A stretch of DNA of 64,000 bases from Flavobacterium haoranii (GTDB taxonomy: Bacteria; Bacteroidota; Bacteroidia; Flavobacteriales; Flavobacteriaceae), in NCBI RefSeq assembly GCF_009363055.1, contig NZ_CP045292.1, positions 1,550,001 through 1,614,000 on the forward strand. The letters are read 5' to 3'. The translations under genes were made by a program, and so were the position numbers. This document shows, one piece after another, positions 38,578-48,405 of this stretch. Positions within the stretch are counted from its first letter, which is position 1, and each line of letters opens with the position of its first letter. The notes under the pieces were generated by a model. It was given only the letters and a program-made list of their open reading frames with translations. It had not been told where the DNA came from and did not search any database.

Positions 38578-40665
38578 TTATAACTCAATAATTACAAACT
38601 CTACTCTTCTATTTTGTTGTTTTCCTTCTTCGGTTTCGTTTGTAGCAATAAATTTAGTTTCTCCGTAACCTTTTGAAGTTAAACGTTCTTTTCCTATTCC
38701 TTTTGTTACTAAATATTGCATTACGGCATTAGCTCTATTATTAGAAAGTGTCATGTTATTAGCATCGGAACCCACTGTATCAGTATGACCTGCAATTTCA
38801 ATTTTAAGTTTTTGATTTTCTTTTAAAACGTTATACAATCGATCTAACTCGGCATTTGATTCTGGCAACAAATCATATTTTCCGGAGCCGAAGAAAATAT
38901 TGTTTAAGCGAATAGTTTGTCCTTTTTCAATTGGATTTAAATACAAATCAACTACTATTTCCTTATAATCTGTTAAAGATGAGACATCTACATTTTCAGT
39001 TACTGCGTAATAGCCTTCTTTTTGAGCCATAAAACTGTAACGTTGACCGTAAGGCAATACTATACTATAAGCACCCGTAGTAGGATCTGAAATTGCAGTT
39101 CCTAACTCTTTATTGGTTAACAAATTATTATAAACGATTGGCGCCGATAATACTTTTTTAGTTTTACTATCGAAAACTTTCCCTTTAATTAAAACTACAG
39201 GATCTTGTTTTACGGTATTATCAATTTCCCAAATATCCATTTCTTTTCCAATATATGCCTTGTCTCCTTTTGCTGATAAAAAAATACTTAGTTCCGTTTT
39301 GTCAGAATTTATAACATTACCTAGATTTTTAGGTTTTGACCAATTTTGCCAAGTATCGTCTAAGCGTTTAGAAACAAACAAATCATAATCACCATAACCG
39401 GGATGCCCCTTTGAAGCAAAATAAAGTGTTTTACCATCTGATGCTAGAAACGGATTGGTTTCGTCTTCAAAAGAGTTTACAGTATTTCCTAAGTTTTTTG
39501 GTTTAGACCAAATACCTTCTTCATTTAAAAAACTTACGTATAAATCTTTTTTCCCTTCTCCTTGATCTGTACGTTCAACTGACATTATTAAATATTTGTT
39601 GTCATTTGCCAAAAAACAACCTAAATGCTTGTTTACATTTTGATAATTTTGAATTTCAACATCTTTAGGAATTTCCCATCCATTTTCTGTTCTATTTGAT
39701 ATAGACAATCCATTCCCTTTTGAACTAACACCATCAGAACTATATTTATTTCCTAAAAGTAGTGTGTTATTATCTGGAGAAACTGAAATAACAAAGTTAT
39801 AATCCTTATTATTTAATGGTCTTCCTATATTTTCTGCGGGTTTCCAATTTCCATTTTTATCTTTCTCAGAATACCAAATATCATCTTTGTTCGTTTCAAT
39901 ATTTAATTCACAATCTTTTCTGACAAAATAAAGTACTTTACCATCTGCTGAAATTACTGGATTAGTTTCTTCAAACTTTTCAGTTGAAATTGTAATTGGC
40001 AATTTTTTCATTTTTAAATTTGGGTTGAAAGAATCGACTACATCTAATGAAAACGGGTATTCTTTAACTGTAAACTCATCTACAGCAATTTTCATATTCG
40101 CATCTAAAATAAATCCAACTTTTGAGCCATAATAACGATTCCATTGTTCCTGATACACAAGGGTTTTATTAACAAAAATTTTTAAAATATTTGCTCTTTT
40201 TTGAACTAAAATAATATTTGATTTTTTCTTTTTATTTATTTCCTTTAGTTCTTTCCAATCAACATATTTATTAATTACTGCCCCTCCAAAACTCATTTCA
40301 TATAGTTGAACTTTTTGTTCGTTATTAAAATTAACAACATCATAGTATTTATGATTATTGTAGCATGACCACACTAAACCAAATGAAGATTTATCATTTT
40401 TTGTACCTAATAGCGTTATTGTGGCTTCTACATCAAAATCGACTTCATCTGGTGTTTCTATAATTTTTTTTAATAACCATTTCGTTTTGGTTTCACTGTT
40501 ATTCTCTATTATAAGTTTACCATTTTTTACATACGCCGAAAAATCTTCTTCCTTTAAACTCCAATTGTTATTATCATTATCAAAAGTATCGTGATGAATT
40601 GTTTTTTGAGCCGACAAAGTGTTGACCAATACTACCAATAAGAAAAGTAATTTTAACTTTTGCAT
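38578..40665 (-). CDS. OmpA-family protein with PD40 propeller
   Basis: A 695-residue exported protein; the start is the ATG at 40665 (MQKLKLLFLLVVLVNTLSAQ). N-terminal beta-sandwich (about 20-190, FDNDNNNWSLKEEDFSAYVKNG, a LamG-like glycan-binding fold). PD40-type propeller repeats follow (GKVLYFVRKDCEL, KTLYFASKGHPGYGDYDLFVSKR), then a CarboxypepD_reg-like domain (VLIKGKVFDSKTKKVLSAPI), then a C-terminal OmpA peptidoglycan-binding domain (EIAGHTDTVGSDANNMTLSNNRANAV...RRVEFVI). It probably anchors the outer membrane or a complex to the cell wall. It is similar to T9SS PorE but lacks the N-terminal TPR region. Confidence 0.9.
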   Translation of the reverse strand: MQKLKLLFLLVVLVNTLSAQKTIHHDTFDNDNNNWSLKEEDFSAYVKNGKLIIENNSETKTKWLLKKIIETPDEVDFDVEATITLLGTKNDKSSFGLVWSCYNNHKYYDVVNFNNEQKVQLYEMSFGGAVINKYVDWKELKEINKKKKSNIILVQKRANILKIFVNKTLVYQEQWNRYYGSKVGFILDANMKIAVDEFTVKEYPFSLDVVDSFNPNLKMKKLPITISTEKFEETNPVISADGKVLYFVRKDCELNIETNKDDIWYSEKDKNGNWKPAENIGRPLNNKDYNFVISVSPDNNTLLLGNKYSSDGVSSKGNGLSISNRTENGWEIPKDVEIQNYQNVNKHLGCFLANDNKYLIMSVERTDQGEGKKDLYVSFLNEEGIWSKPKNLGNTVNSFEDETNPFLASDGKTLYFASKGHPGYGDYDLFVSKRLDDTWQNWSKPKNLGNVINSDKTELSIFLSAKGDKAYIGKEMDIWEIDNTVKQDPVVLIKGKVFDSKTKKVLSAPIVYNNLLTNKELGTAISDPTTGAYSIVLPYGQRYSFMAQKEGYYAVTENVDVSSLTDYKEIVVDLYLNPIEKGQTIRLNNIFFGSGKYDLLPESNAELDRLYNVLKENQKLKIEIAGHTDTVGSDANNMTLSNNRANAVMQYLVTKGIGKERLTSKGYGETKFIATNETEEGKQQNRRVEFVIIEL

Positions 40666-40710
40666 AATTCTATGTTTAGAAAACAAAAATGCACTAATGT
40701 TAACTCTAAA

Positions 40711-40734
40711 TCAATACGACAAATGCCCTATTTT
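40711..40734 (-). repeat. Degenerate copy of the 24-nt palindrome family (copy 1)
   Basis: It matches the family pattern AAAATAnGGCA-nn-TGCCnTATTTT at 21 of 24 positions (mismatches at 1, 2 and 9, and the paired n positions do not complement). It overlaps the stop codon of the histidine kinase gene at 40733 and lies about 45-70 nt before the OmpA-protein start. Confidence 0.6.
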
Positions 40735-42673
40735 AATATACCAAAGAAACGGTAGTTCCCGATGAATTAGAATCAATTTTTAATTCACAATTACTTTCTA
40801 ACGCTCGCTTTTTAATAGAATTTAATCCATTACCGAATGAGCTATTTTCAATATCAAAACCATTTCCGTTATCTTTGACAATTACTTCAATTTGTTGATT
40901 TACTTTGCTCACAACGACTTCAATTTTTGTAGCTTTTGCATGTTTAATTGCATTGTTTACACTTTCTTGAATGATGCGGTAAATATTCATACCGTCTTTT
41001 GAGTTGAATGAAGTTTCTTTTGGTAAATGACACGTAAATTCGAACGAAATTCCTTGTAGAGAAACTTTTGCTTGTTCGATAAAATTAGAAATTCGGGTTT
41101 TGAAATCTTCTACTAGAATTTCATCTTTATTCATCGCCCAAATGGTATCGCGTAGTTCGGTTATGGTTTCTTTGGTAAACTGACTAATGTTAGATAATTT
41201 TTGAACTACTTTTTCTTCGCCATTGGTTAAAAACATTTTTAAACTATCAATAGATGAAATAATAAAAGTTAATTGAGCCCCAACATTATCGTGCAAATCT
41301 CTTGAAATGGCCAAACGTTGTTCTTGTAATCTATTATTACTTTCAATTTTCAATAAGGCTTCCGAAAGTTCTTTCTCTTTTTGTAACTGCTTGTTTTTAA
41401 ACTTTTGTTGGCTTAAAAACAACCACGATATTAATAAAATATTCAAAATTACAAAACCTGATATCAACAATAAATTATTCTTATTTTTTATGCGAAGTTC
41501 TCGTTCGGCAACCTTAACTTTTTCTTGGGCCAAATCTTTTTCTTTTTTTTCCGTTTCGTATTTCACTTCAAGTTCTTGAAACGATTTAGCACTTTCTTCT
41601 TTAAATTTTTCGGTAGTTTTTTTATAGAATTCTGCATTATAAAACGATCCTTTTTCGATATTGCCAATCAAATAATACGCTTCGGCTAACGATTTGTAAA
41701 CCTCAACTTCATATTCTTTGTTTTCGCTTGAAAGTTCTAGTTCACTTAAACACAATTCACCATATCGAATCGCTTCTTTGGGTTGTTTTATATTTACATA
41801 AACAGCAGCCAAATTACTATACAAATGAACTTTTTCTTTGGAATTAAGTGGTATTTCTTTTGGGCGATGTAACGATTGTAAAAATAAATCGAGAGCTTTT
41901 TTATAATTTCCCTCTTTATATTCAATGGAAGCCAAACCTTCTATTGCGATATAATATTCATTACCTGGATTGATTTGATTAGCCAGAACAATTGATTCTT
42001 CGAAAGATGCTTTTGCTTTTTGCATTTGGTCTAACTCCTTGTAGCAAATTCCTAAATTATTGTAGCTATGAATTTGAGCCGAAATATACTTTCTTTTCTT
42101 GCGTAATTCCAAGGCTTTTAAATGATAGGTTATAGCTTTATCAAACAGATGCATTTCTTGATAAATGAGACCAATATTATTGTAGTTTGCATCTAAATTT
42201 CCCTTTTTTTCTTCGGGAATTTTTTGGTTCACTTTTATCGATTCGAAGTAATATTGAAGTGCTTTTTCGAAGTTACCTTGGTTCCAATTATACATTCCAA
42301 GATTAGTGAGCGTATGTTCTTCGTGCACTAAAAAATGATGTTTTTTACTGTATTCCAGAGATTTTTCAAAAAAGTATTTAGCAGAATCCGAATTTCCGTT
42401 TACATCATAATAAATTCCTTTAATTCCTAATAGCGAATTATAGCCGAATTTTTCATTTGAAGCGAGTGCAACTTTTTCTGAGATATCGATTAACTCTTTA
42501 GCTTTATTTTTATCGCTAAACAAATACTTCCAAACTAATTGATTATAAACTGCAACTTTTGTAGAGTCGTTTTTGGTTGTTTTTATAATTTGATACAAAC
42601 TATCAATTTTAGCTTGTTGCGAAAAACTAAAAGTAAAGCAAAATAATGCTAAAGTTAAAAACCGAAACCTCAT
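40733..42673 (-). CDS. TPR histidine kinase (HisKA_3), copy 1
   Basis: A 646-residue sensor kinase; start at the ATG at 42673 (MRFRFLTLALFCFTFSFSQQ), which gives a signal peptide. A periplasmic array of TPR repeats occupies about residues 20-390 (YYFESIKVNQKI, NNLGICYKELDQMQKAKASFEESI). One membrane segment follows (about 400-420, NLLLISGFVILNILLISWLFL), then the HisKA_3 dimerisation box with the phosphoacceptor in AISRDLHDNVGAQLT (His about 461), and the ATPase domain (NNAIKHAKATKIEV, DNGNGFDI). It probably senses a peptide or envelope signal and phosphorylates the LuxR regulator at 37187. Confidence 0.93.
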   Translation of the reverse strand: MRFRFLTLALFCFTFSFSQQAKIDSLYQIIKTTKNDSTKVAVYNQLVWKYLFSDKNKAKELIDISEKVALASNEKFGYNSLLGIKGIYYDVNGNSDSAKYFFEKSLEYSKKHHFLVHEEHTLTNLGMYNWNQGNFEKALQYYFESIKVNQKIPEEKKGNLDANYNNIGLIYQEMHLFDKAITYHLKALELRKKRKYISAQIHSYNNLGICYKELDQMQKAKASFEESIVLANQINPGNEYYIAIEGLASIEYKEGNYKKALDLFLQSLHRPKEIPLNSKEKVHLYSNLAAVYVNIKQPKEAIRYGELCLSELELSSENKEYEVEVYKSLAEAYYLIGNIEKGSFYNAEFYKKTTEKFKEESAKSFQELEVKYETEKKEKDLAQEKVKVAERELRIKNKNNLLLISGFVILNILLISWLFLSQQKFKNKQLQKEKELSEALLKIESNNRLQEQRLAISRDLHDNVGAQLTFIISSIDSLKMFLTNGEEKVVQKLSNISQFTKETITELRDTIWAMNKDEILVEDFKTRISNFIEQAKVSLQGISFEFTCHLPKETSFNSKDGMNIYRIIQESVNNAIKHAKATKIEVVVSKVNQQIEVIVKDNGNGFDIENSSFGNGLNSIKKRALESNCELKIDSNSSGTTVSLVY

Positions 42674-42751
42674 CGCTGTAATTCTTAAAATAATGTTAAA
42701 CGAGGTTAAAGTAGTTATTTTTCTGCAATAAATCAATTTGAAAATTTATTT

Positions 42752-44605
42752 TTATAACAGTTGCTTCTTTAAGTCAAGTGAAACAGTTGTTCCTTGATGA
42801 TTGGAAATCATTTCAAGATTTCCGTTTAATTCAGAAGCTCGTTTTTGAATTGAATTTAAACCATTTCCTTTTTCTACTTCTTGAATATTAAAACCGCTGC
42901 CGTTATCTGTTATTTCGACTAAAATTCTTTTATTAACTTCTTGAATTGAAACTTCAATTTTAGAAGCATTTCCATGTTTTATTGCATTATTTACACTTTC
43001 TTGAATGATGCGGTAAATATTCATTCCGTCACGTGACGAAAACGGTTTTAAGTCGGTTGAATTTAAATTACTTATAAAATTAAATTGGGTTCCTGTTAAT
43101 GAAATTTTAGCATTTTCAATAAAATTTGAAATGCGAGTTTCTAAATCTTCAACCGTAATTTCTTCTTTATTCATGGCCCAAATGGTATCGCGAAGTTCTA
43201 CAATAGTTTCGCGTGTAAACGAACTTATTTTGGTTAACTTCTCATCCACTTTTGGATTTTGATTTCCCAGCGCAAATTTTAAATTATCGATAGATGAAAT
43301 AATAAATGTGAGTTGGGAACCAATGTTATCATGCAAATCTCTGGAAATTTGCAAACGTTGTTCTTGAAGTTTATTTTGGGTTTCAATTTTCAATAAAGCG
43401 TCTTGCAACTCGCGTTCTTTTATGAGTTGAAGGGTTTTCATTTTTTGTTTGCTATAAAGAAAATAACCTAGAAGTACACTTAATAATAACAACGAAATGA
43501 CACTAATTATAATGGTGTTTTTCTCGGCTATTTTGGCTTTTTGGACTAAAATTTCTCTTTCTTTTTTCTCGGTTTGATATTTAACTTCTGTTTCATGAAG
43601 AACATTTAAATTATTTCTATTGAGAATACTATCATTTACTTTTATATATTCTTTATAATATTTACTTGCTTTTTTATAATCTTCTATACTTTCATTATAA
43701 GCTATATAATTATTAAGACTAGTTAATAAATCTTCAGAAACTTTATACTTGGTTGCGTAAAAATAAGCGCTATCAATATATTTTATTGCTTGTGAAGATT
43801 CTTTAAAATCTAAAAATACCTGAGCAATATTATTGTATGTTGAAGCAACTCCTCCATAATTTTTTATTTCTTTTTCAACATCTATTACCTTTAAAAAGCT
43901 TTCTAAAGCTTTATCTAAATCCCCTTTGTAATAATAAATACCACCAACGTTATTTAAAGATTCTGAAATTCCTTTTTTATCATTAAGAGATTCTTCAATT
44001 TTTAGAGATTTATTGAAATAATTCAATGCTAAATCTAAACTATCTTGATTAGCTGAGGCAATTGCATAGTTATTGTATGACTCTGAAATTCCTTTTAAAT
44101 ATTTAATCTTATCAAATTTCTGTATTGCTTTTAAATTGTATTCTTTTGCTCTTTCATATAGTTCCATTGATGTATACACCATTCCTATATTATTACAAAC
44201 TGTTCCATACTCTTTTTCATTACTATTTTTCTCATAAATAGACAACGCTTTTAAATAAAATTTAATTGATTCTTCATACAAACCTAAGGATCTATTACAT
44301 GCTCCAATGTTATTATATGCAGAAGATAAAATTTTTAAATCTTTGGTTTGTAAAGATTTTAATGAAAATTTTTTAGCCTTTTCAAAATCATTTAAAAAAC
44401 GATAAACAATACCAAAATTATTATTAGTTAGTTCATAATCAATTTTACTATTACTTTTAGACAATGCTTCCTCAAGTAATTCAATTGCTTTCTCTGAATT
44501 TTCTCTGTAAACATTAATTGCATTATCATTTAATTTTTGCACTTTGCTACTTTGAGAATTCATTTGAAAACCAAGCAAAAGAAAAAACACTACTAAATAT
44601 TTCAT
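42752..44605 (-). CDS. TPR histidine kinase (HisKA_3), copy 2
   Basis: A 617-residue paralogue of the kinase next to it; start ATG at 44605 (MKYLVVFFLLLGFQMNSQS). TPR repeats (ILSSAYNNIGACNRSLGLYEESI, NNVGGIYYYKGDLDKALESF), one membrane segment (IIISVISLLLLSVLLGYFLY), HisKA_3 box ISRDLHDNIGSQLT (His about 424) and ATPase domain (NNAIKHGNASKIEV, DNGSGFNI). The cytoplasmic halves of the two kinases are very similar, whereas the sensor halves differ. Tandem duplication followed by sensor divergence is the simplest explanation. Confidence 0.93.
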   Translation of the reverse strand: MKYLVVFFLLLGFQMNSQSSKVQKLNDNAINVYRENSEKAIELLEEALSKSNSKIDYELTNNNFGIVYRFLNDFEKAKKFSLKSLQTKDLKILSSAYNNIGACNRSLGLYEESIKFYLKALSIYEKNSNEKEYGTVCNNIGMVYTSMELYERAKEYNLKAIQKFDKIKYLKGISESYNNYAIASANQDSLDLALNYFNKSLKIEESLNDKKGISESLNNVGGIYYYKGDLDKALESFLKVIDVEKEIKNYGGVASTYNNIAQVFLDFKESSQAIKYIDSAYFYATKYKVSEDLLTSLNNYIAYNESIEDYKKASKYYKEYIKVNDSILNRNNLNVLHETEVKYQTEKKEREILVQKAKIAEKNTIIISVISLLLLSVLLGYFLYSKQKMKTLQLIKERELQDALLKIETQNKLQEQRLQISRDLHDNIGSQLTFIISSIDNLKFALGNQNPKVDEKLTKISSFTRETIVELRDTIWAMNKEEITVEDLETRISNFIENAKISLTGTQFNFISNLNSTDLKPFSSRDGMNIYRIIQESVNNAIKHGNASKIEVSIQEVNKRILVEITDNGSGFNIQEVEKGNGLNSIQKRASELNGNLEMISNHQGTTVSLDLKKQLL

Positions 44606-44650
44606 TATAAAAATTATTAAGTACAAATTTTTTTAAATTATAGTACAAAA

Positions 44651-44674
44651 AAAATACGGCAGTTGCCGTATTTT
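44651..44674 (-). terminator. 24-nt palindrome (copy 2), terminator-like
   Basis: Arms AAAATACGGCA and TGCCGTATTTT with GT between. It begins 4 nt after the CHAT gene stop and is followed on the minus strand by a T tract, so it can act as an intrinsic terminator. It shares the family pattern with copies at 48315 and 51580. It also lies 46 nt upstream of the histidine kinase start at 44605. Confidence 0.85.
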
Positions 44675-44678
44675 AATC

Positions 44679-47516
44679 TTATCGTCCATTGTAAAGAAAT
44701 GGCGCCCAAAACTGTGGATGTTTAAATTCTGATCCAAAATCTCCTTTTATAAACGATCGTTTAATTTGATTTAAAGTTTCGGTAGTATTACCATTTTGTT
44801 GCACTACTTTTTTAAACAAATTTTGCATGGTTAAAGCTGTTCCGGCATCGCTTACTGGCCATAAAGACAACATTGTTGCATTTGAGCCTGCTACTAAAAA
44901 CGCCGAATTTAATCCGTTTATTCCTTCTCCTCCATATAATTTACCGATTCCGGTATCGCAAGCACTTAAAATGACCAAATCCGTATTTAAACTTAAAATT
45001 GAAATTTCCGGCACTAATAAAAAAGTGTCTTCATTTCCATCACCTCCATTGGGTTGAGAAAACATTACCCCGCTAAACTCAGGAATAATATCACTGGTAA
45101 ATCCGTGGGTAGAAATTAATAGATTTTTATATTGCTTTAATTCTCCTGAAGCATTTGCTTTTTTAAAATTACTTTCACTCATATCAAACCCTTTATAGAC
45201 TTTAATATCGCTAGACAAGTTGCCTACAAATTCTACTTCCTGTAATGTTCCTGCCAAATAATTAGCGCCTCCAAAACCTAGTGCTTCTAATTCGGGTTTA
45301 AAATTGTAAATTCCTTTGCTAATTTTTTGATTTACAGCATCAGAAACTTTATAGAAATCTTCAATTCCTCTGACCCTTGGTTTTACATTTCCGGATGGTT
45401 GATATTTTGCTCCTCCAAATGCTAAAACAGATTTTCGATTAGACGAATAATTTCTGTTTGCAATAATTTTCCAAATAGTGGTATTAGGAATATATCGAAC
45501 GTCATGAGTTGAAACAAAATACTGATTTTTGGGTGATAAAAAGGTTTCAAAAGGTAAATAATTTAACTCGGCTGAAGCGCTAATTATTACTTTAGAGTAG
45601 TTGTTTAAAACATCTTGAACCGGTTGTAGAGTTAAATCGTACCAAAGATGTAGAAAATCGTTTTGAACATTTTGCAACTGTGGATTTTCCTGTTCTAATA
45701 ATTGACGTGTCCATTCGACAAGCATCACAAAATCATCTTTTTTATACGCGGATTGCTTAGATGCATAACGCACTAATTGACCGTCTTTATAATCGACTTG
45801 TAAGTCTTTCATATAAGGATTTAGTTGGGCTGGTATTTTTTTAACTTTATCAGTATATACTTTTTTTAATGCCAGTAGCTGGTCAATTGGATAGTTGTAA
45901 CGAATTTCAGCTTTGTTTTTTGTAATAACGGTAATAATAATTTCACCCGGTTGACCAATAGTATAGGTTAACAAAACCTCATTTGGTTTTAAAAGATTTT
46001 GAGCATCAACAATAGTTGCTGTAGTTAGATTACTATTTAACATTTCTTTTAAGTAGCCGCTTCTGCTCTGCTCTTGTAATTGAAATAGTTTTTCTACATT
46101 ATTGGTTTGCTTATAACTCATTATCAGCCCGGTGTAAACTCCCGAAATATCATTCATATATTTCAGCTTTTGTTTAGAATTAAGTGTACTTTTAACTTTT
46201 TCGGCTAAAGCAATGCTTTTTTCAAACTGGATAATGGCGTTCTTATAATCTTTATTATTGTAAAAAATAAAACCCAAGTTATTGTATAAATTTTGTGCAT
46301 GATCAAATACCTTGTCGGAGATATAACCTTGAGCAGTTTCTTCCGTAATTTTTGCAGCATCAGTATATAAACCCTGTTTTGCTTTTATAATGATATAATT
46401 TGAGTTAACTTCTCTGCTTAAATCTTTATCGTTAATACTTTTTGCTAAATTGAAAGCTTTGGTAAGATATTCACCTGCTTTATTCATTTCGGGTTGTGGT
46501 CCGTCTAACAAATAATGTGCTCCGATGGAGTTGTAAGCTTTCGCTTTATAATAGTTATTGTTTAAAGCGTTTGCCGTTTGTTCTAATTGATAAGCCATTT
46601 GTAGCTTTTCTTGTTCTTTATCTCCAAAATTATCTAAAACATGAATTTTATGCAATTGCATGTTTGCTAATTGGTAAGAAGAAAAACCTAAATTTTGATA
46701 TTCCTCTAAAGCAGCATTAATGTCTAAAAAAGCACCTCTTTCGTCAAAACTATCTCTTTTTAAAATAGATAAGAACCAATAAGCATAACTTCGTTGCCAA
46801 TATAATGCTTGATTTGCTTTTGAGTTATTTAAAAAGGTTTCAAATTGCTTTTTACACTCCGTTATATTTCCTTTAGCATAAAAACTTGTAGCTTTTACCA
46901 ATGGAGCTAACTTTGAAATTAAGGGATTTACAGGTTGTAACGTATTGTATTTTGCAGCCAACTGATCTATTTTATCACAAGGTGTTCCTTTGATAGCTTC
47001 ATTGAAACATTGATCGAATTGTAAGGCTAAATCTGGATTATTATACGTATGAAATATTTTGCTGTATTTTCCTTTTAAAGACGAAATATCTTTACTCAGG
47101 AAATAGCCTATTACATCCATATCTTTAAAAATCGCATCCGGATTTTTATCTGTATTCAATTGAACTGCAAAATTCAAACTCTTTTCAGCTTCGCTTACAT
47201 TGTTATTAAGGTAGTGAATATAGGCTTGCGTATAATAAGAATAAGGTAACAAAGGCTGGATATTAAGCGCTTTGTTAGATTCAACTTGTGCTTGTTTTAA
47301 ATTTCCTGAACATATATGGTAATATGAATTTAGATAATATCCAGCAAATTCATCCGGAAAGTTCAGTATTAACAATTCACTACCTTCTTTCATTTTTGGA
47401 AGGTTTTTATTGTTGTAACCTTCCATAAAAACAGCATAATAATCATTAAAACCATTGGGCTGTGCAAAAGAAAAGCACACAACCAAGAGAAATATTGAAG
47501 CTAAAAAAGATTTCAT
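44679..47516 (-). CDS. Secreted TPR-CHAT domain protein (caspase-like)
   Basis: A 945-residue protein with a signal peptide (MKSFLASIFLLVVCFSFAQ). TPR-like helical repeats run from about 20 to 480 (LLPYSYYTQAYIHYLNNNVSEAEKSL, NLGFIFYNNKDYKNAIIQFEKSI). The C-terminal CHAT domain has the histidine in LLISTHGF and the cysteine in VILSACDTGIG, then GGEGINGLNSAFLVAGSNATMLSLWPV. Both catalytic positions are intact, so it may be an active clan CD protease outside the cytoplasm. Substrate unknown. It starts 4 nt after the MORN gene stop, so the two are co-transcribed. Confidence 0.9.
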   Translation of the reverse strand: MKSFLASIFLLVVCFSFAQPNGFNDYYAVFMEGYNNKNLPKMKEGSELLILNFPDEFAGYYLNSYYHICSGNLKQAQVESNKALNIQPLLPYSYYTQAYIHYLNNNVSEAEKSLNFAVQLNTDKNPDAIFKDMDVIGYFLSKDISSLKGKYSKIFHTYNNPDLALQFDQCFNEAIKGTPCDKIDQLAAKYNTLQPVNPLISKLAPLVKATSFYAKGNITECKKQFETFLNNSKANQALYWQRSYAYWFLSILKRDSFDERGAFLDINAALEEYQNLGFSSYQLANMQLHKIHVLDNFGDKEQEKLQMAYQLEQTANALNNNYYKAKAYNSIGAHYLLDGPQPEMNKAGEYLTKAFNLAKSINDKDLSREVNSNYIIIKAKQGLYTDAAKITEETAQGYISDKVFDHAQNLYNNLGFIFYNNKDYKNAIIQFEKSIALAEKVKSTLNSKQKLKYMNDISGVYTGLIMSYKQTNNVEKLFQLQEQSRSGYLKEMLNSNLTTATIVDAQNLLKPNEVLLTYTIGQPGEIIITVITKNKAEIRYNYPIDQLLALKKVYTDKVKKIPAQLNPYMKDLQVDYKDGQLVRYASKQSAYKKDDFVMLVEWTRQLLEQENPQLQNVQNDFLHLWYDLTLQPVQDVLNNYSKVIISASAELNYLPFETFLSPKNQYFVSTHDVRYIPNTTIWKIIANRNYSSNRKSVLAFGGAKYQPSGNVKPRVRGIEDFYKVSDAVNQKISKGIYNFKPELEALGFGGANYLAGTLQEVEFVGNLSSDIKVYKGFDMSESNFKKANASGELKQYKNLLISTHGFTSDIIPEFSGVMFSQPNGGDGNEDTFLLVPEISILSLNTDLVILSACDTGIGKLYGGEGINGLNSAFLVAGSNATMLSLWPVSDAGTALTMQNLFKKVVQQNGNTTETLNQIKRSFIKGDFGSEFKHPQFWAPFLYNGR

Positions 47517-47520
47517 AAAA

Positions 47521-48263
47521 TTAAAGTGGCGTTTTAATTACATTATCCTCATAATATCCTTTTTCAATAATATTTCCATTTTTATCAATTTTGAAACCTA
47601 AGCCTTCTTTGTAATTTTTATGCCAAAAACCTACATATTTACTTCCGTCTTCATAAAAATATACGCCAAATTCTTTTCTTAAACCTTGAATATGTTGTCC
47701 CATGTATTGTTCCCCATTTTTCCAAACTTGAATTGCAGGAAATGATCTTTTTGAAAACAGAAAGTAGCCAACTGCATAAGAGCCATTATCGTACTTTTCC
47801 ACATTAAATCCGTTAAATCCATTTGAATTTTGACCATAACCATAATCGGTCACTTTTGCTTTATAACCATTTGGATCTTCCTTATCATTTGCAAATTGCT
47901 TTTTCCATTCCACATTTCCATTTGCAATTTTAAAAGCAGGTCCGTCTTTTTGATCTTTTCTATAGGTATACAACTCAATTGTTCCTTGTTGTTTGTTCAT
48001 TTCAACTAAAGTCCCGTCTTTTTGATGATCTTTATTATAATTTACATAAGTAGTTTTACCGTCAGTATGTAAAATCATATTAGGACCTACTATGAGTCCG
48101 TCCATTCTAAAACCATAGGATACATCTCCATTTTCTGCAGTAAAAGTTTCAAATGAAATTAATCCTTTTTTACCTCTTTTTTTCCGGCTTGGTTACCAAA
48201 ATTTTGCTGTGCAAAACAAAATGAGGTAAAAACTAAAACAACTAATTGAGCAAAATTTTTCAT
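47521..48263 (-). CDS. Secreted MORN-repeat protein, with frameshift
   Basis: About 247 residues after restoring one base. Start ATG at 48263 with signal peptide (MKNFAQLVVLVFTSFCFAQQ). The break is near 48176-48182: an A7 run (minus strand) needs an eighth A to give KKRGKKGLISFE. MORN-type repeats are clear near the C-terminus (GEQYMGQHIQGLRKEFGVY, GSKYVGFWHKNYKEGLGFK, NIIEKGYYED). MORN repeats usually bind membranes or partner proteins. Tightly coupled to the CHAT gene. Confidence 0.85.
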
Positions 48264-48314
48264 GTTTTCTATATTTTCTATTTAATGATAAAACTATTCC
48301 AGAATGAATTAAAA

Positions 48315-48338
48315 AAAATAGGGCAAATGCCCTATTTT
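48315..48338 (-). terminator. 24-nt palindrome (copy 3), terminator-like
   Basis: Arms AAAATAGGGCA and TGCCCTATTTT with AA between, followed by a T8 tract on the minus strand. It lies 67 nt after the propeller gene stop and 51 nt before the MORN start. Confidence 0.8.
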
Positions 48339-48405
48339 CAATAGTCTCACAATTAAATTGCAAGCCCAAACCACTTATAACTATTGTAATTATTTATGAA
48401 AACTA

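Noticed and set aside
38578..40665. T9SS component PorE
   Set aside because: It has PD40, CarboxypepD_reg-like and OmpA parts like PorE but lacks the N-terminal TPR region and sits in a kinase cluster, so I keep a general OmpA/PD40 call.
44679..47516. Craspase-type (CRISPR-guided) CHAT protease
   Set aside because: The protein has a signal peptide and there is no gRAMP/Cas7-11 or CRISPR in the window.
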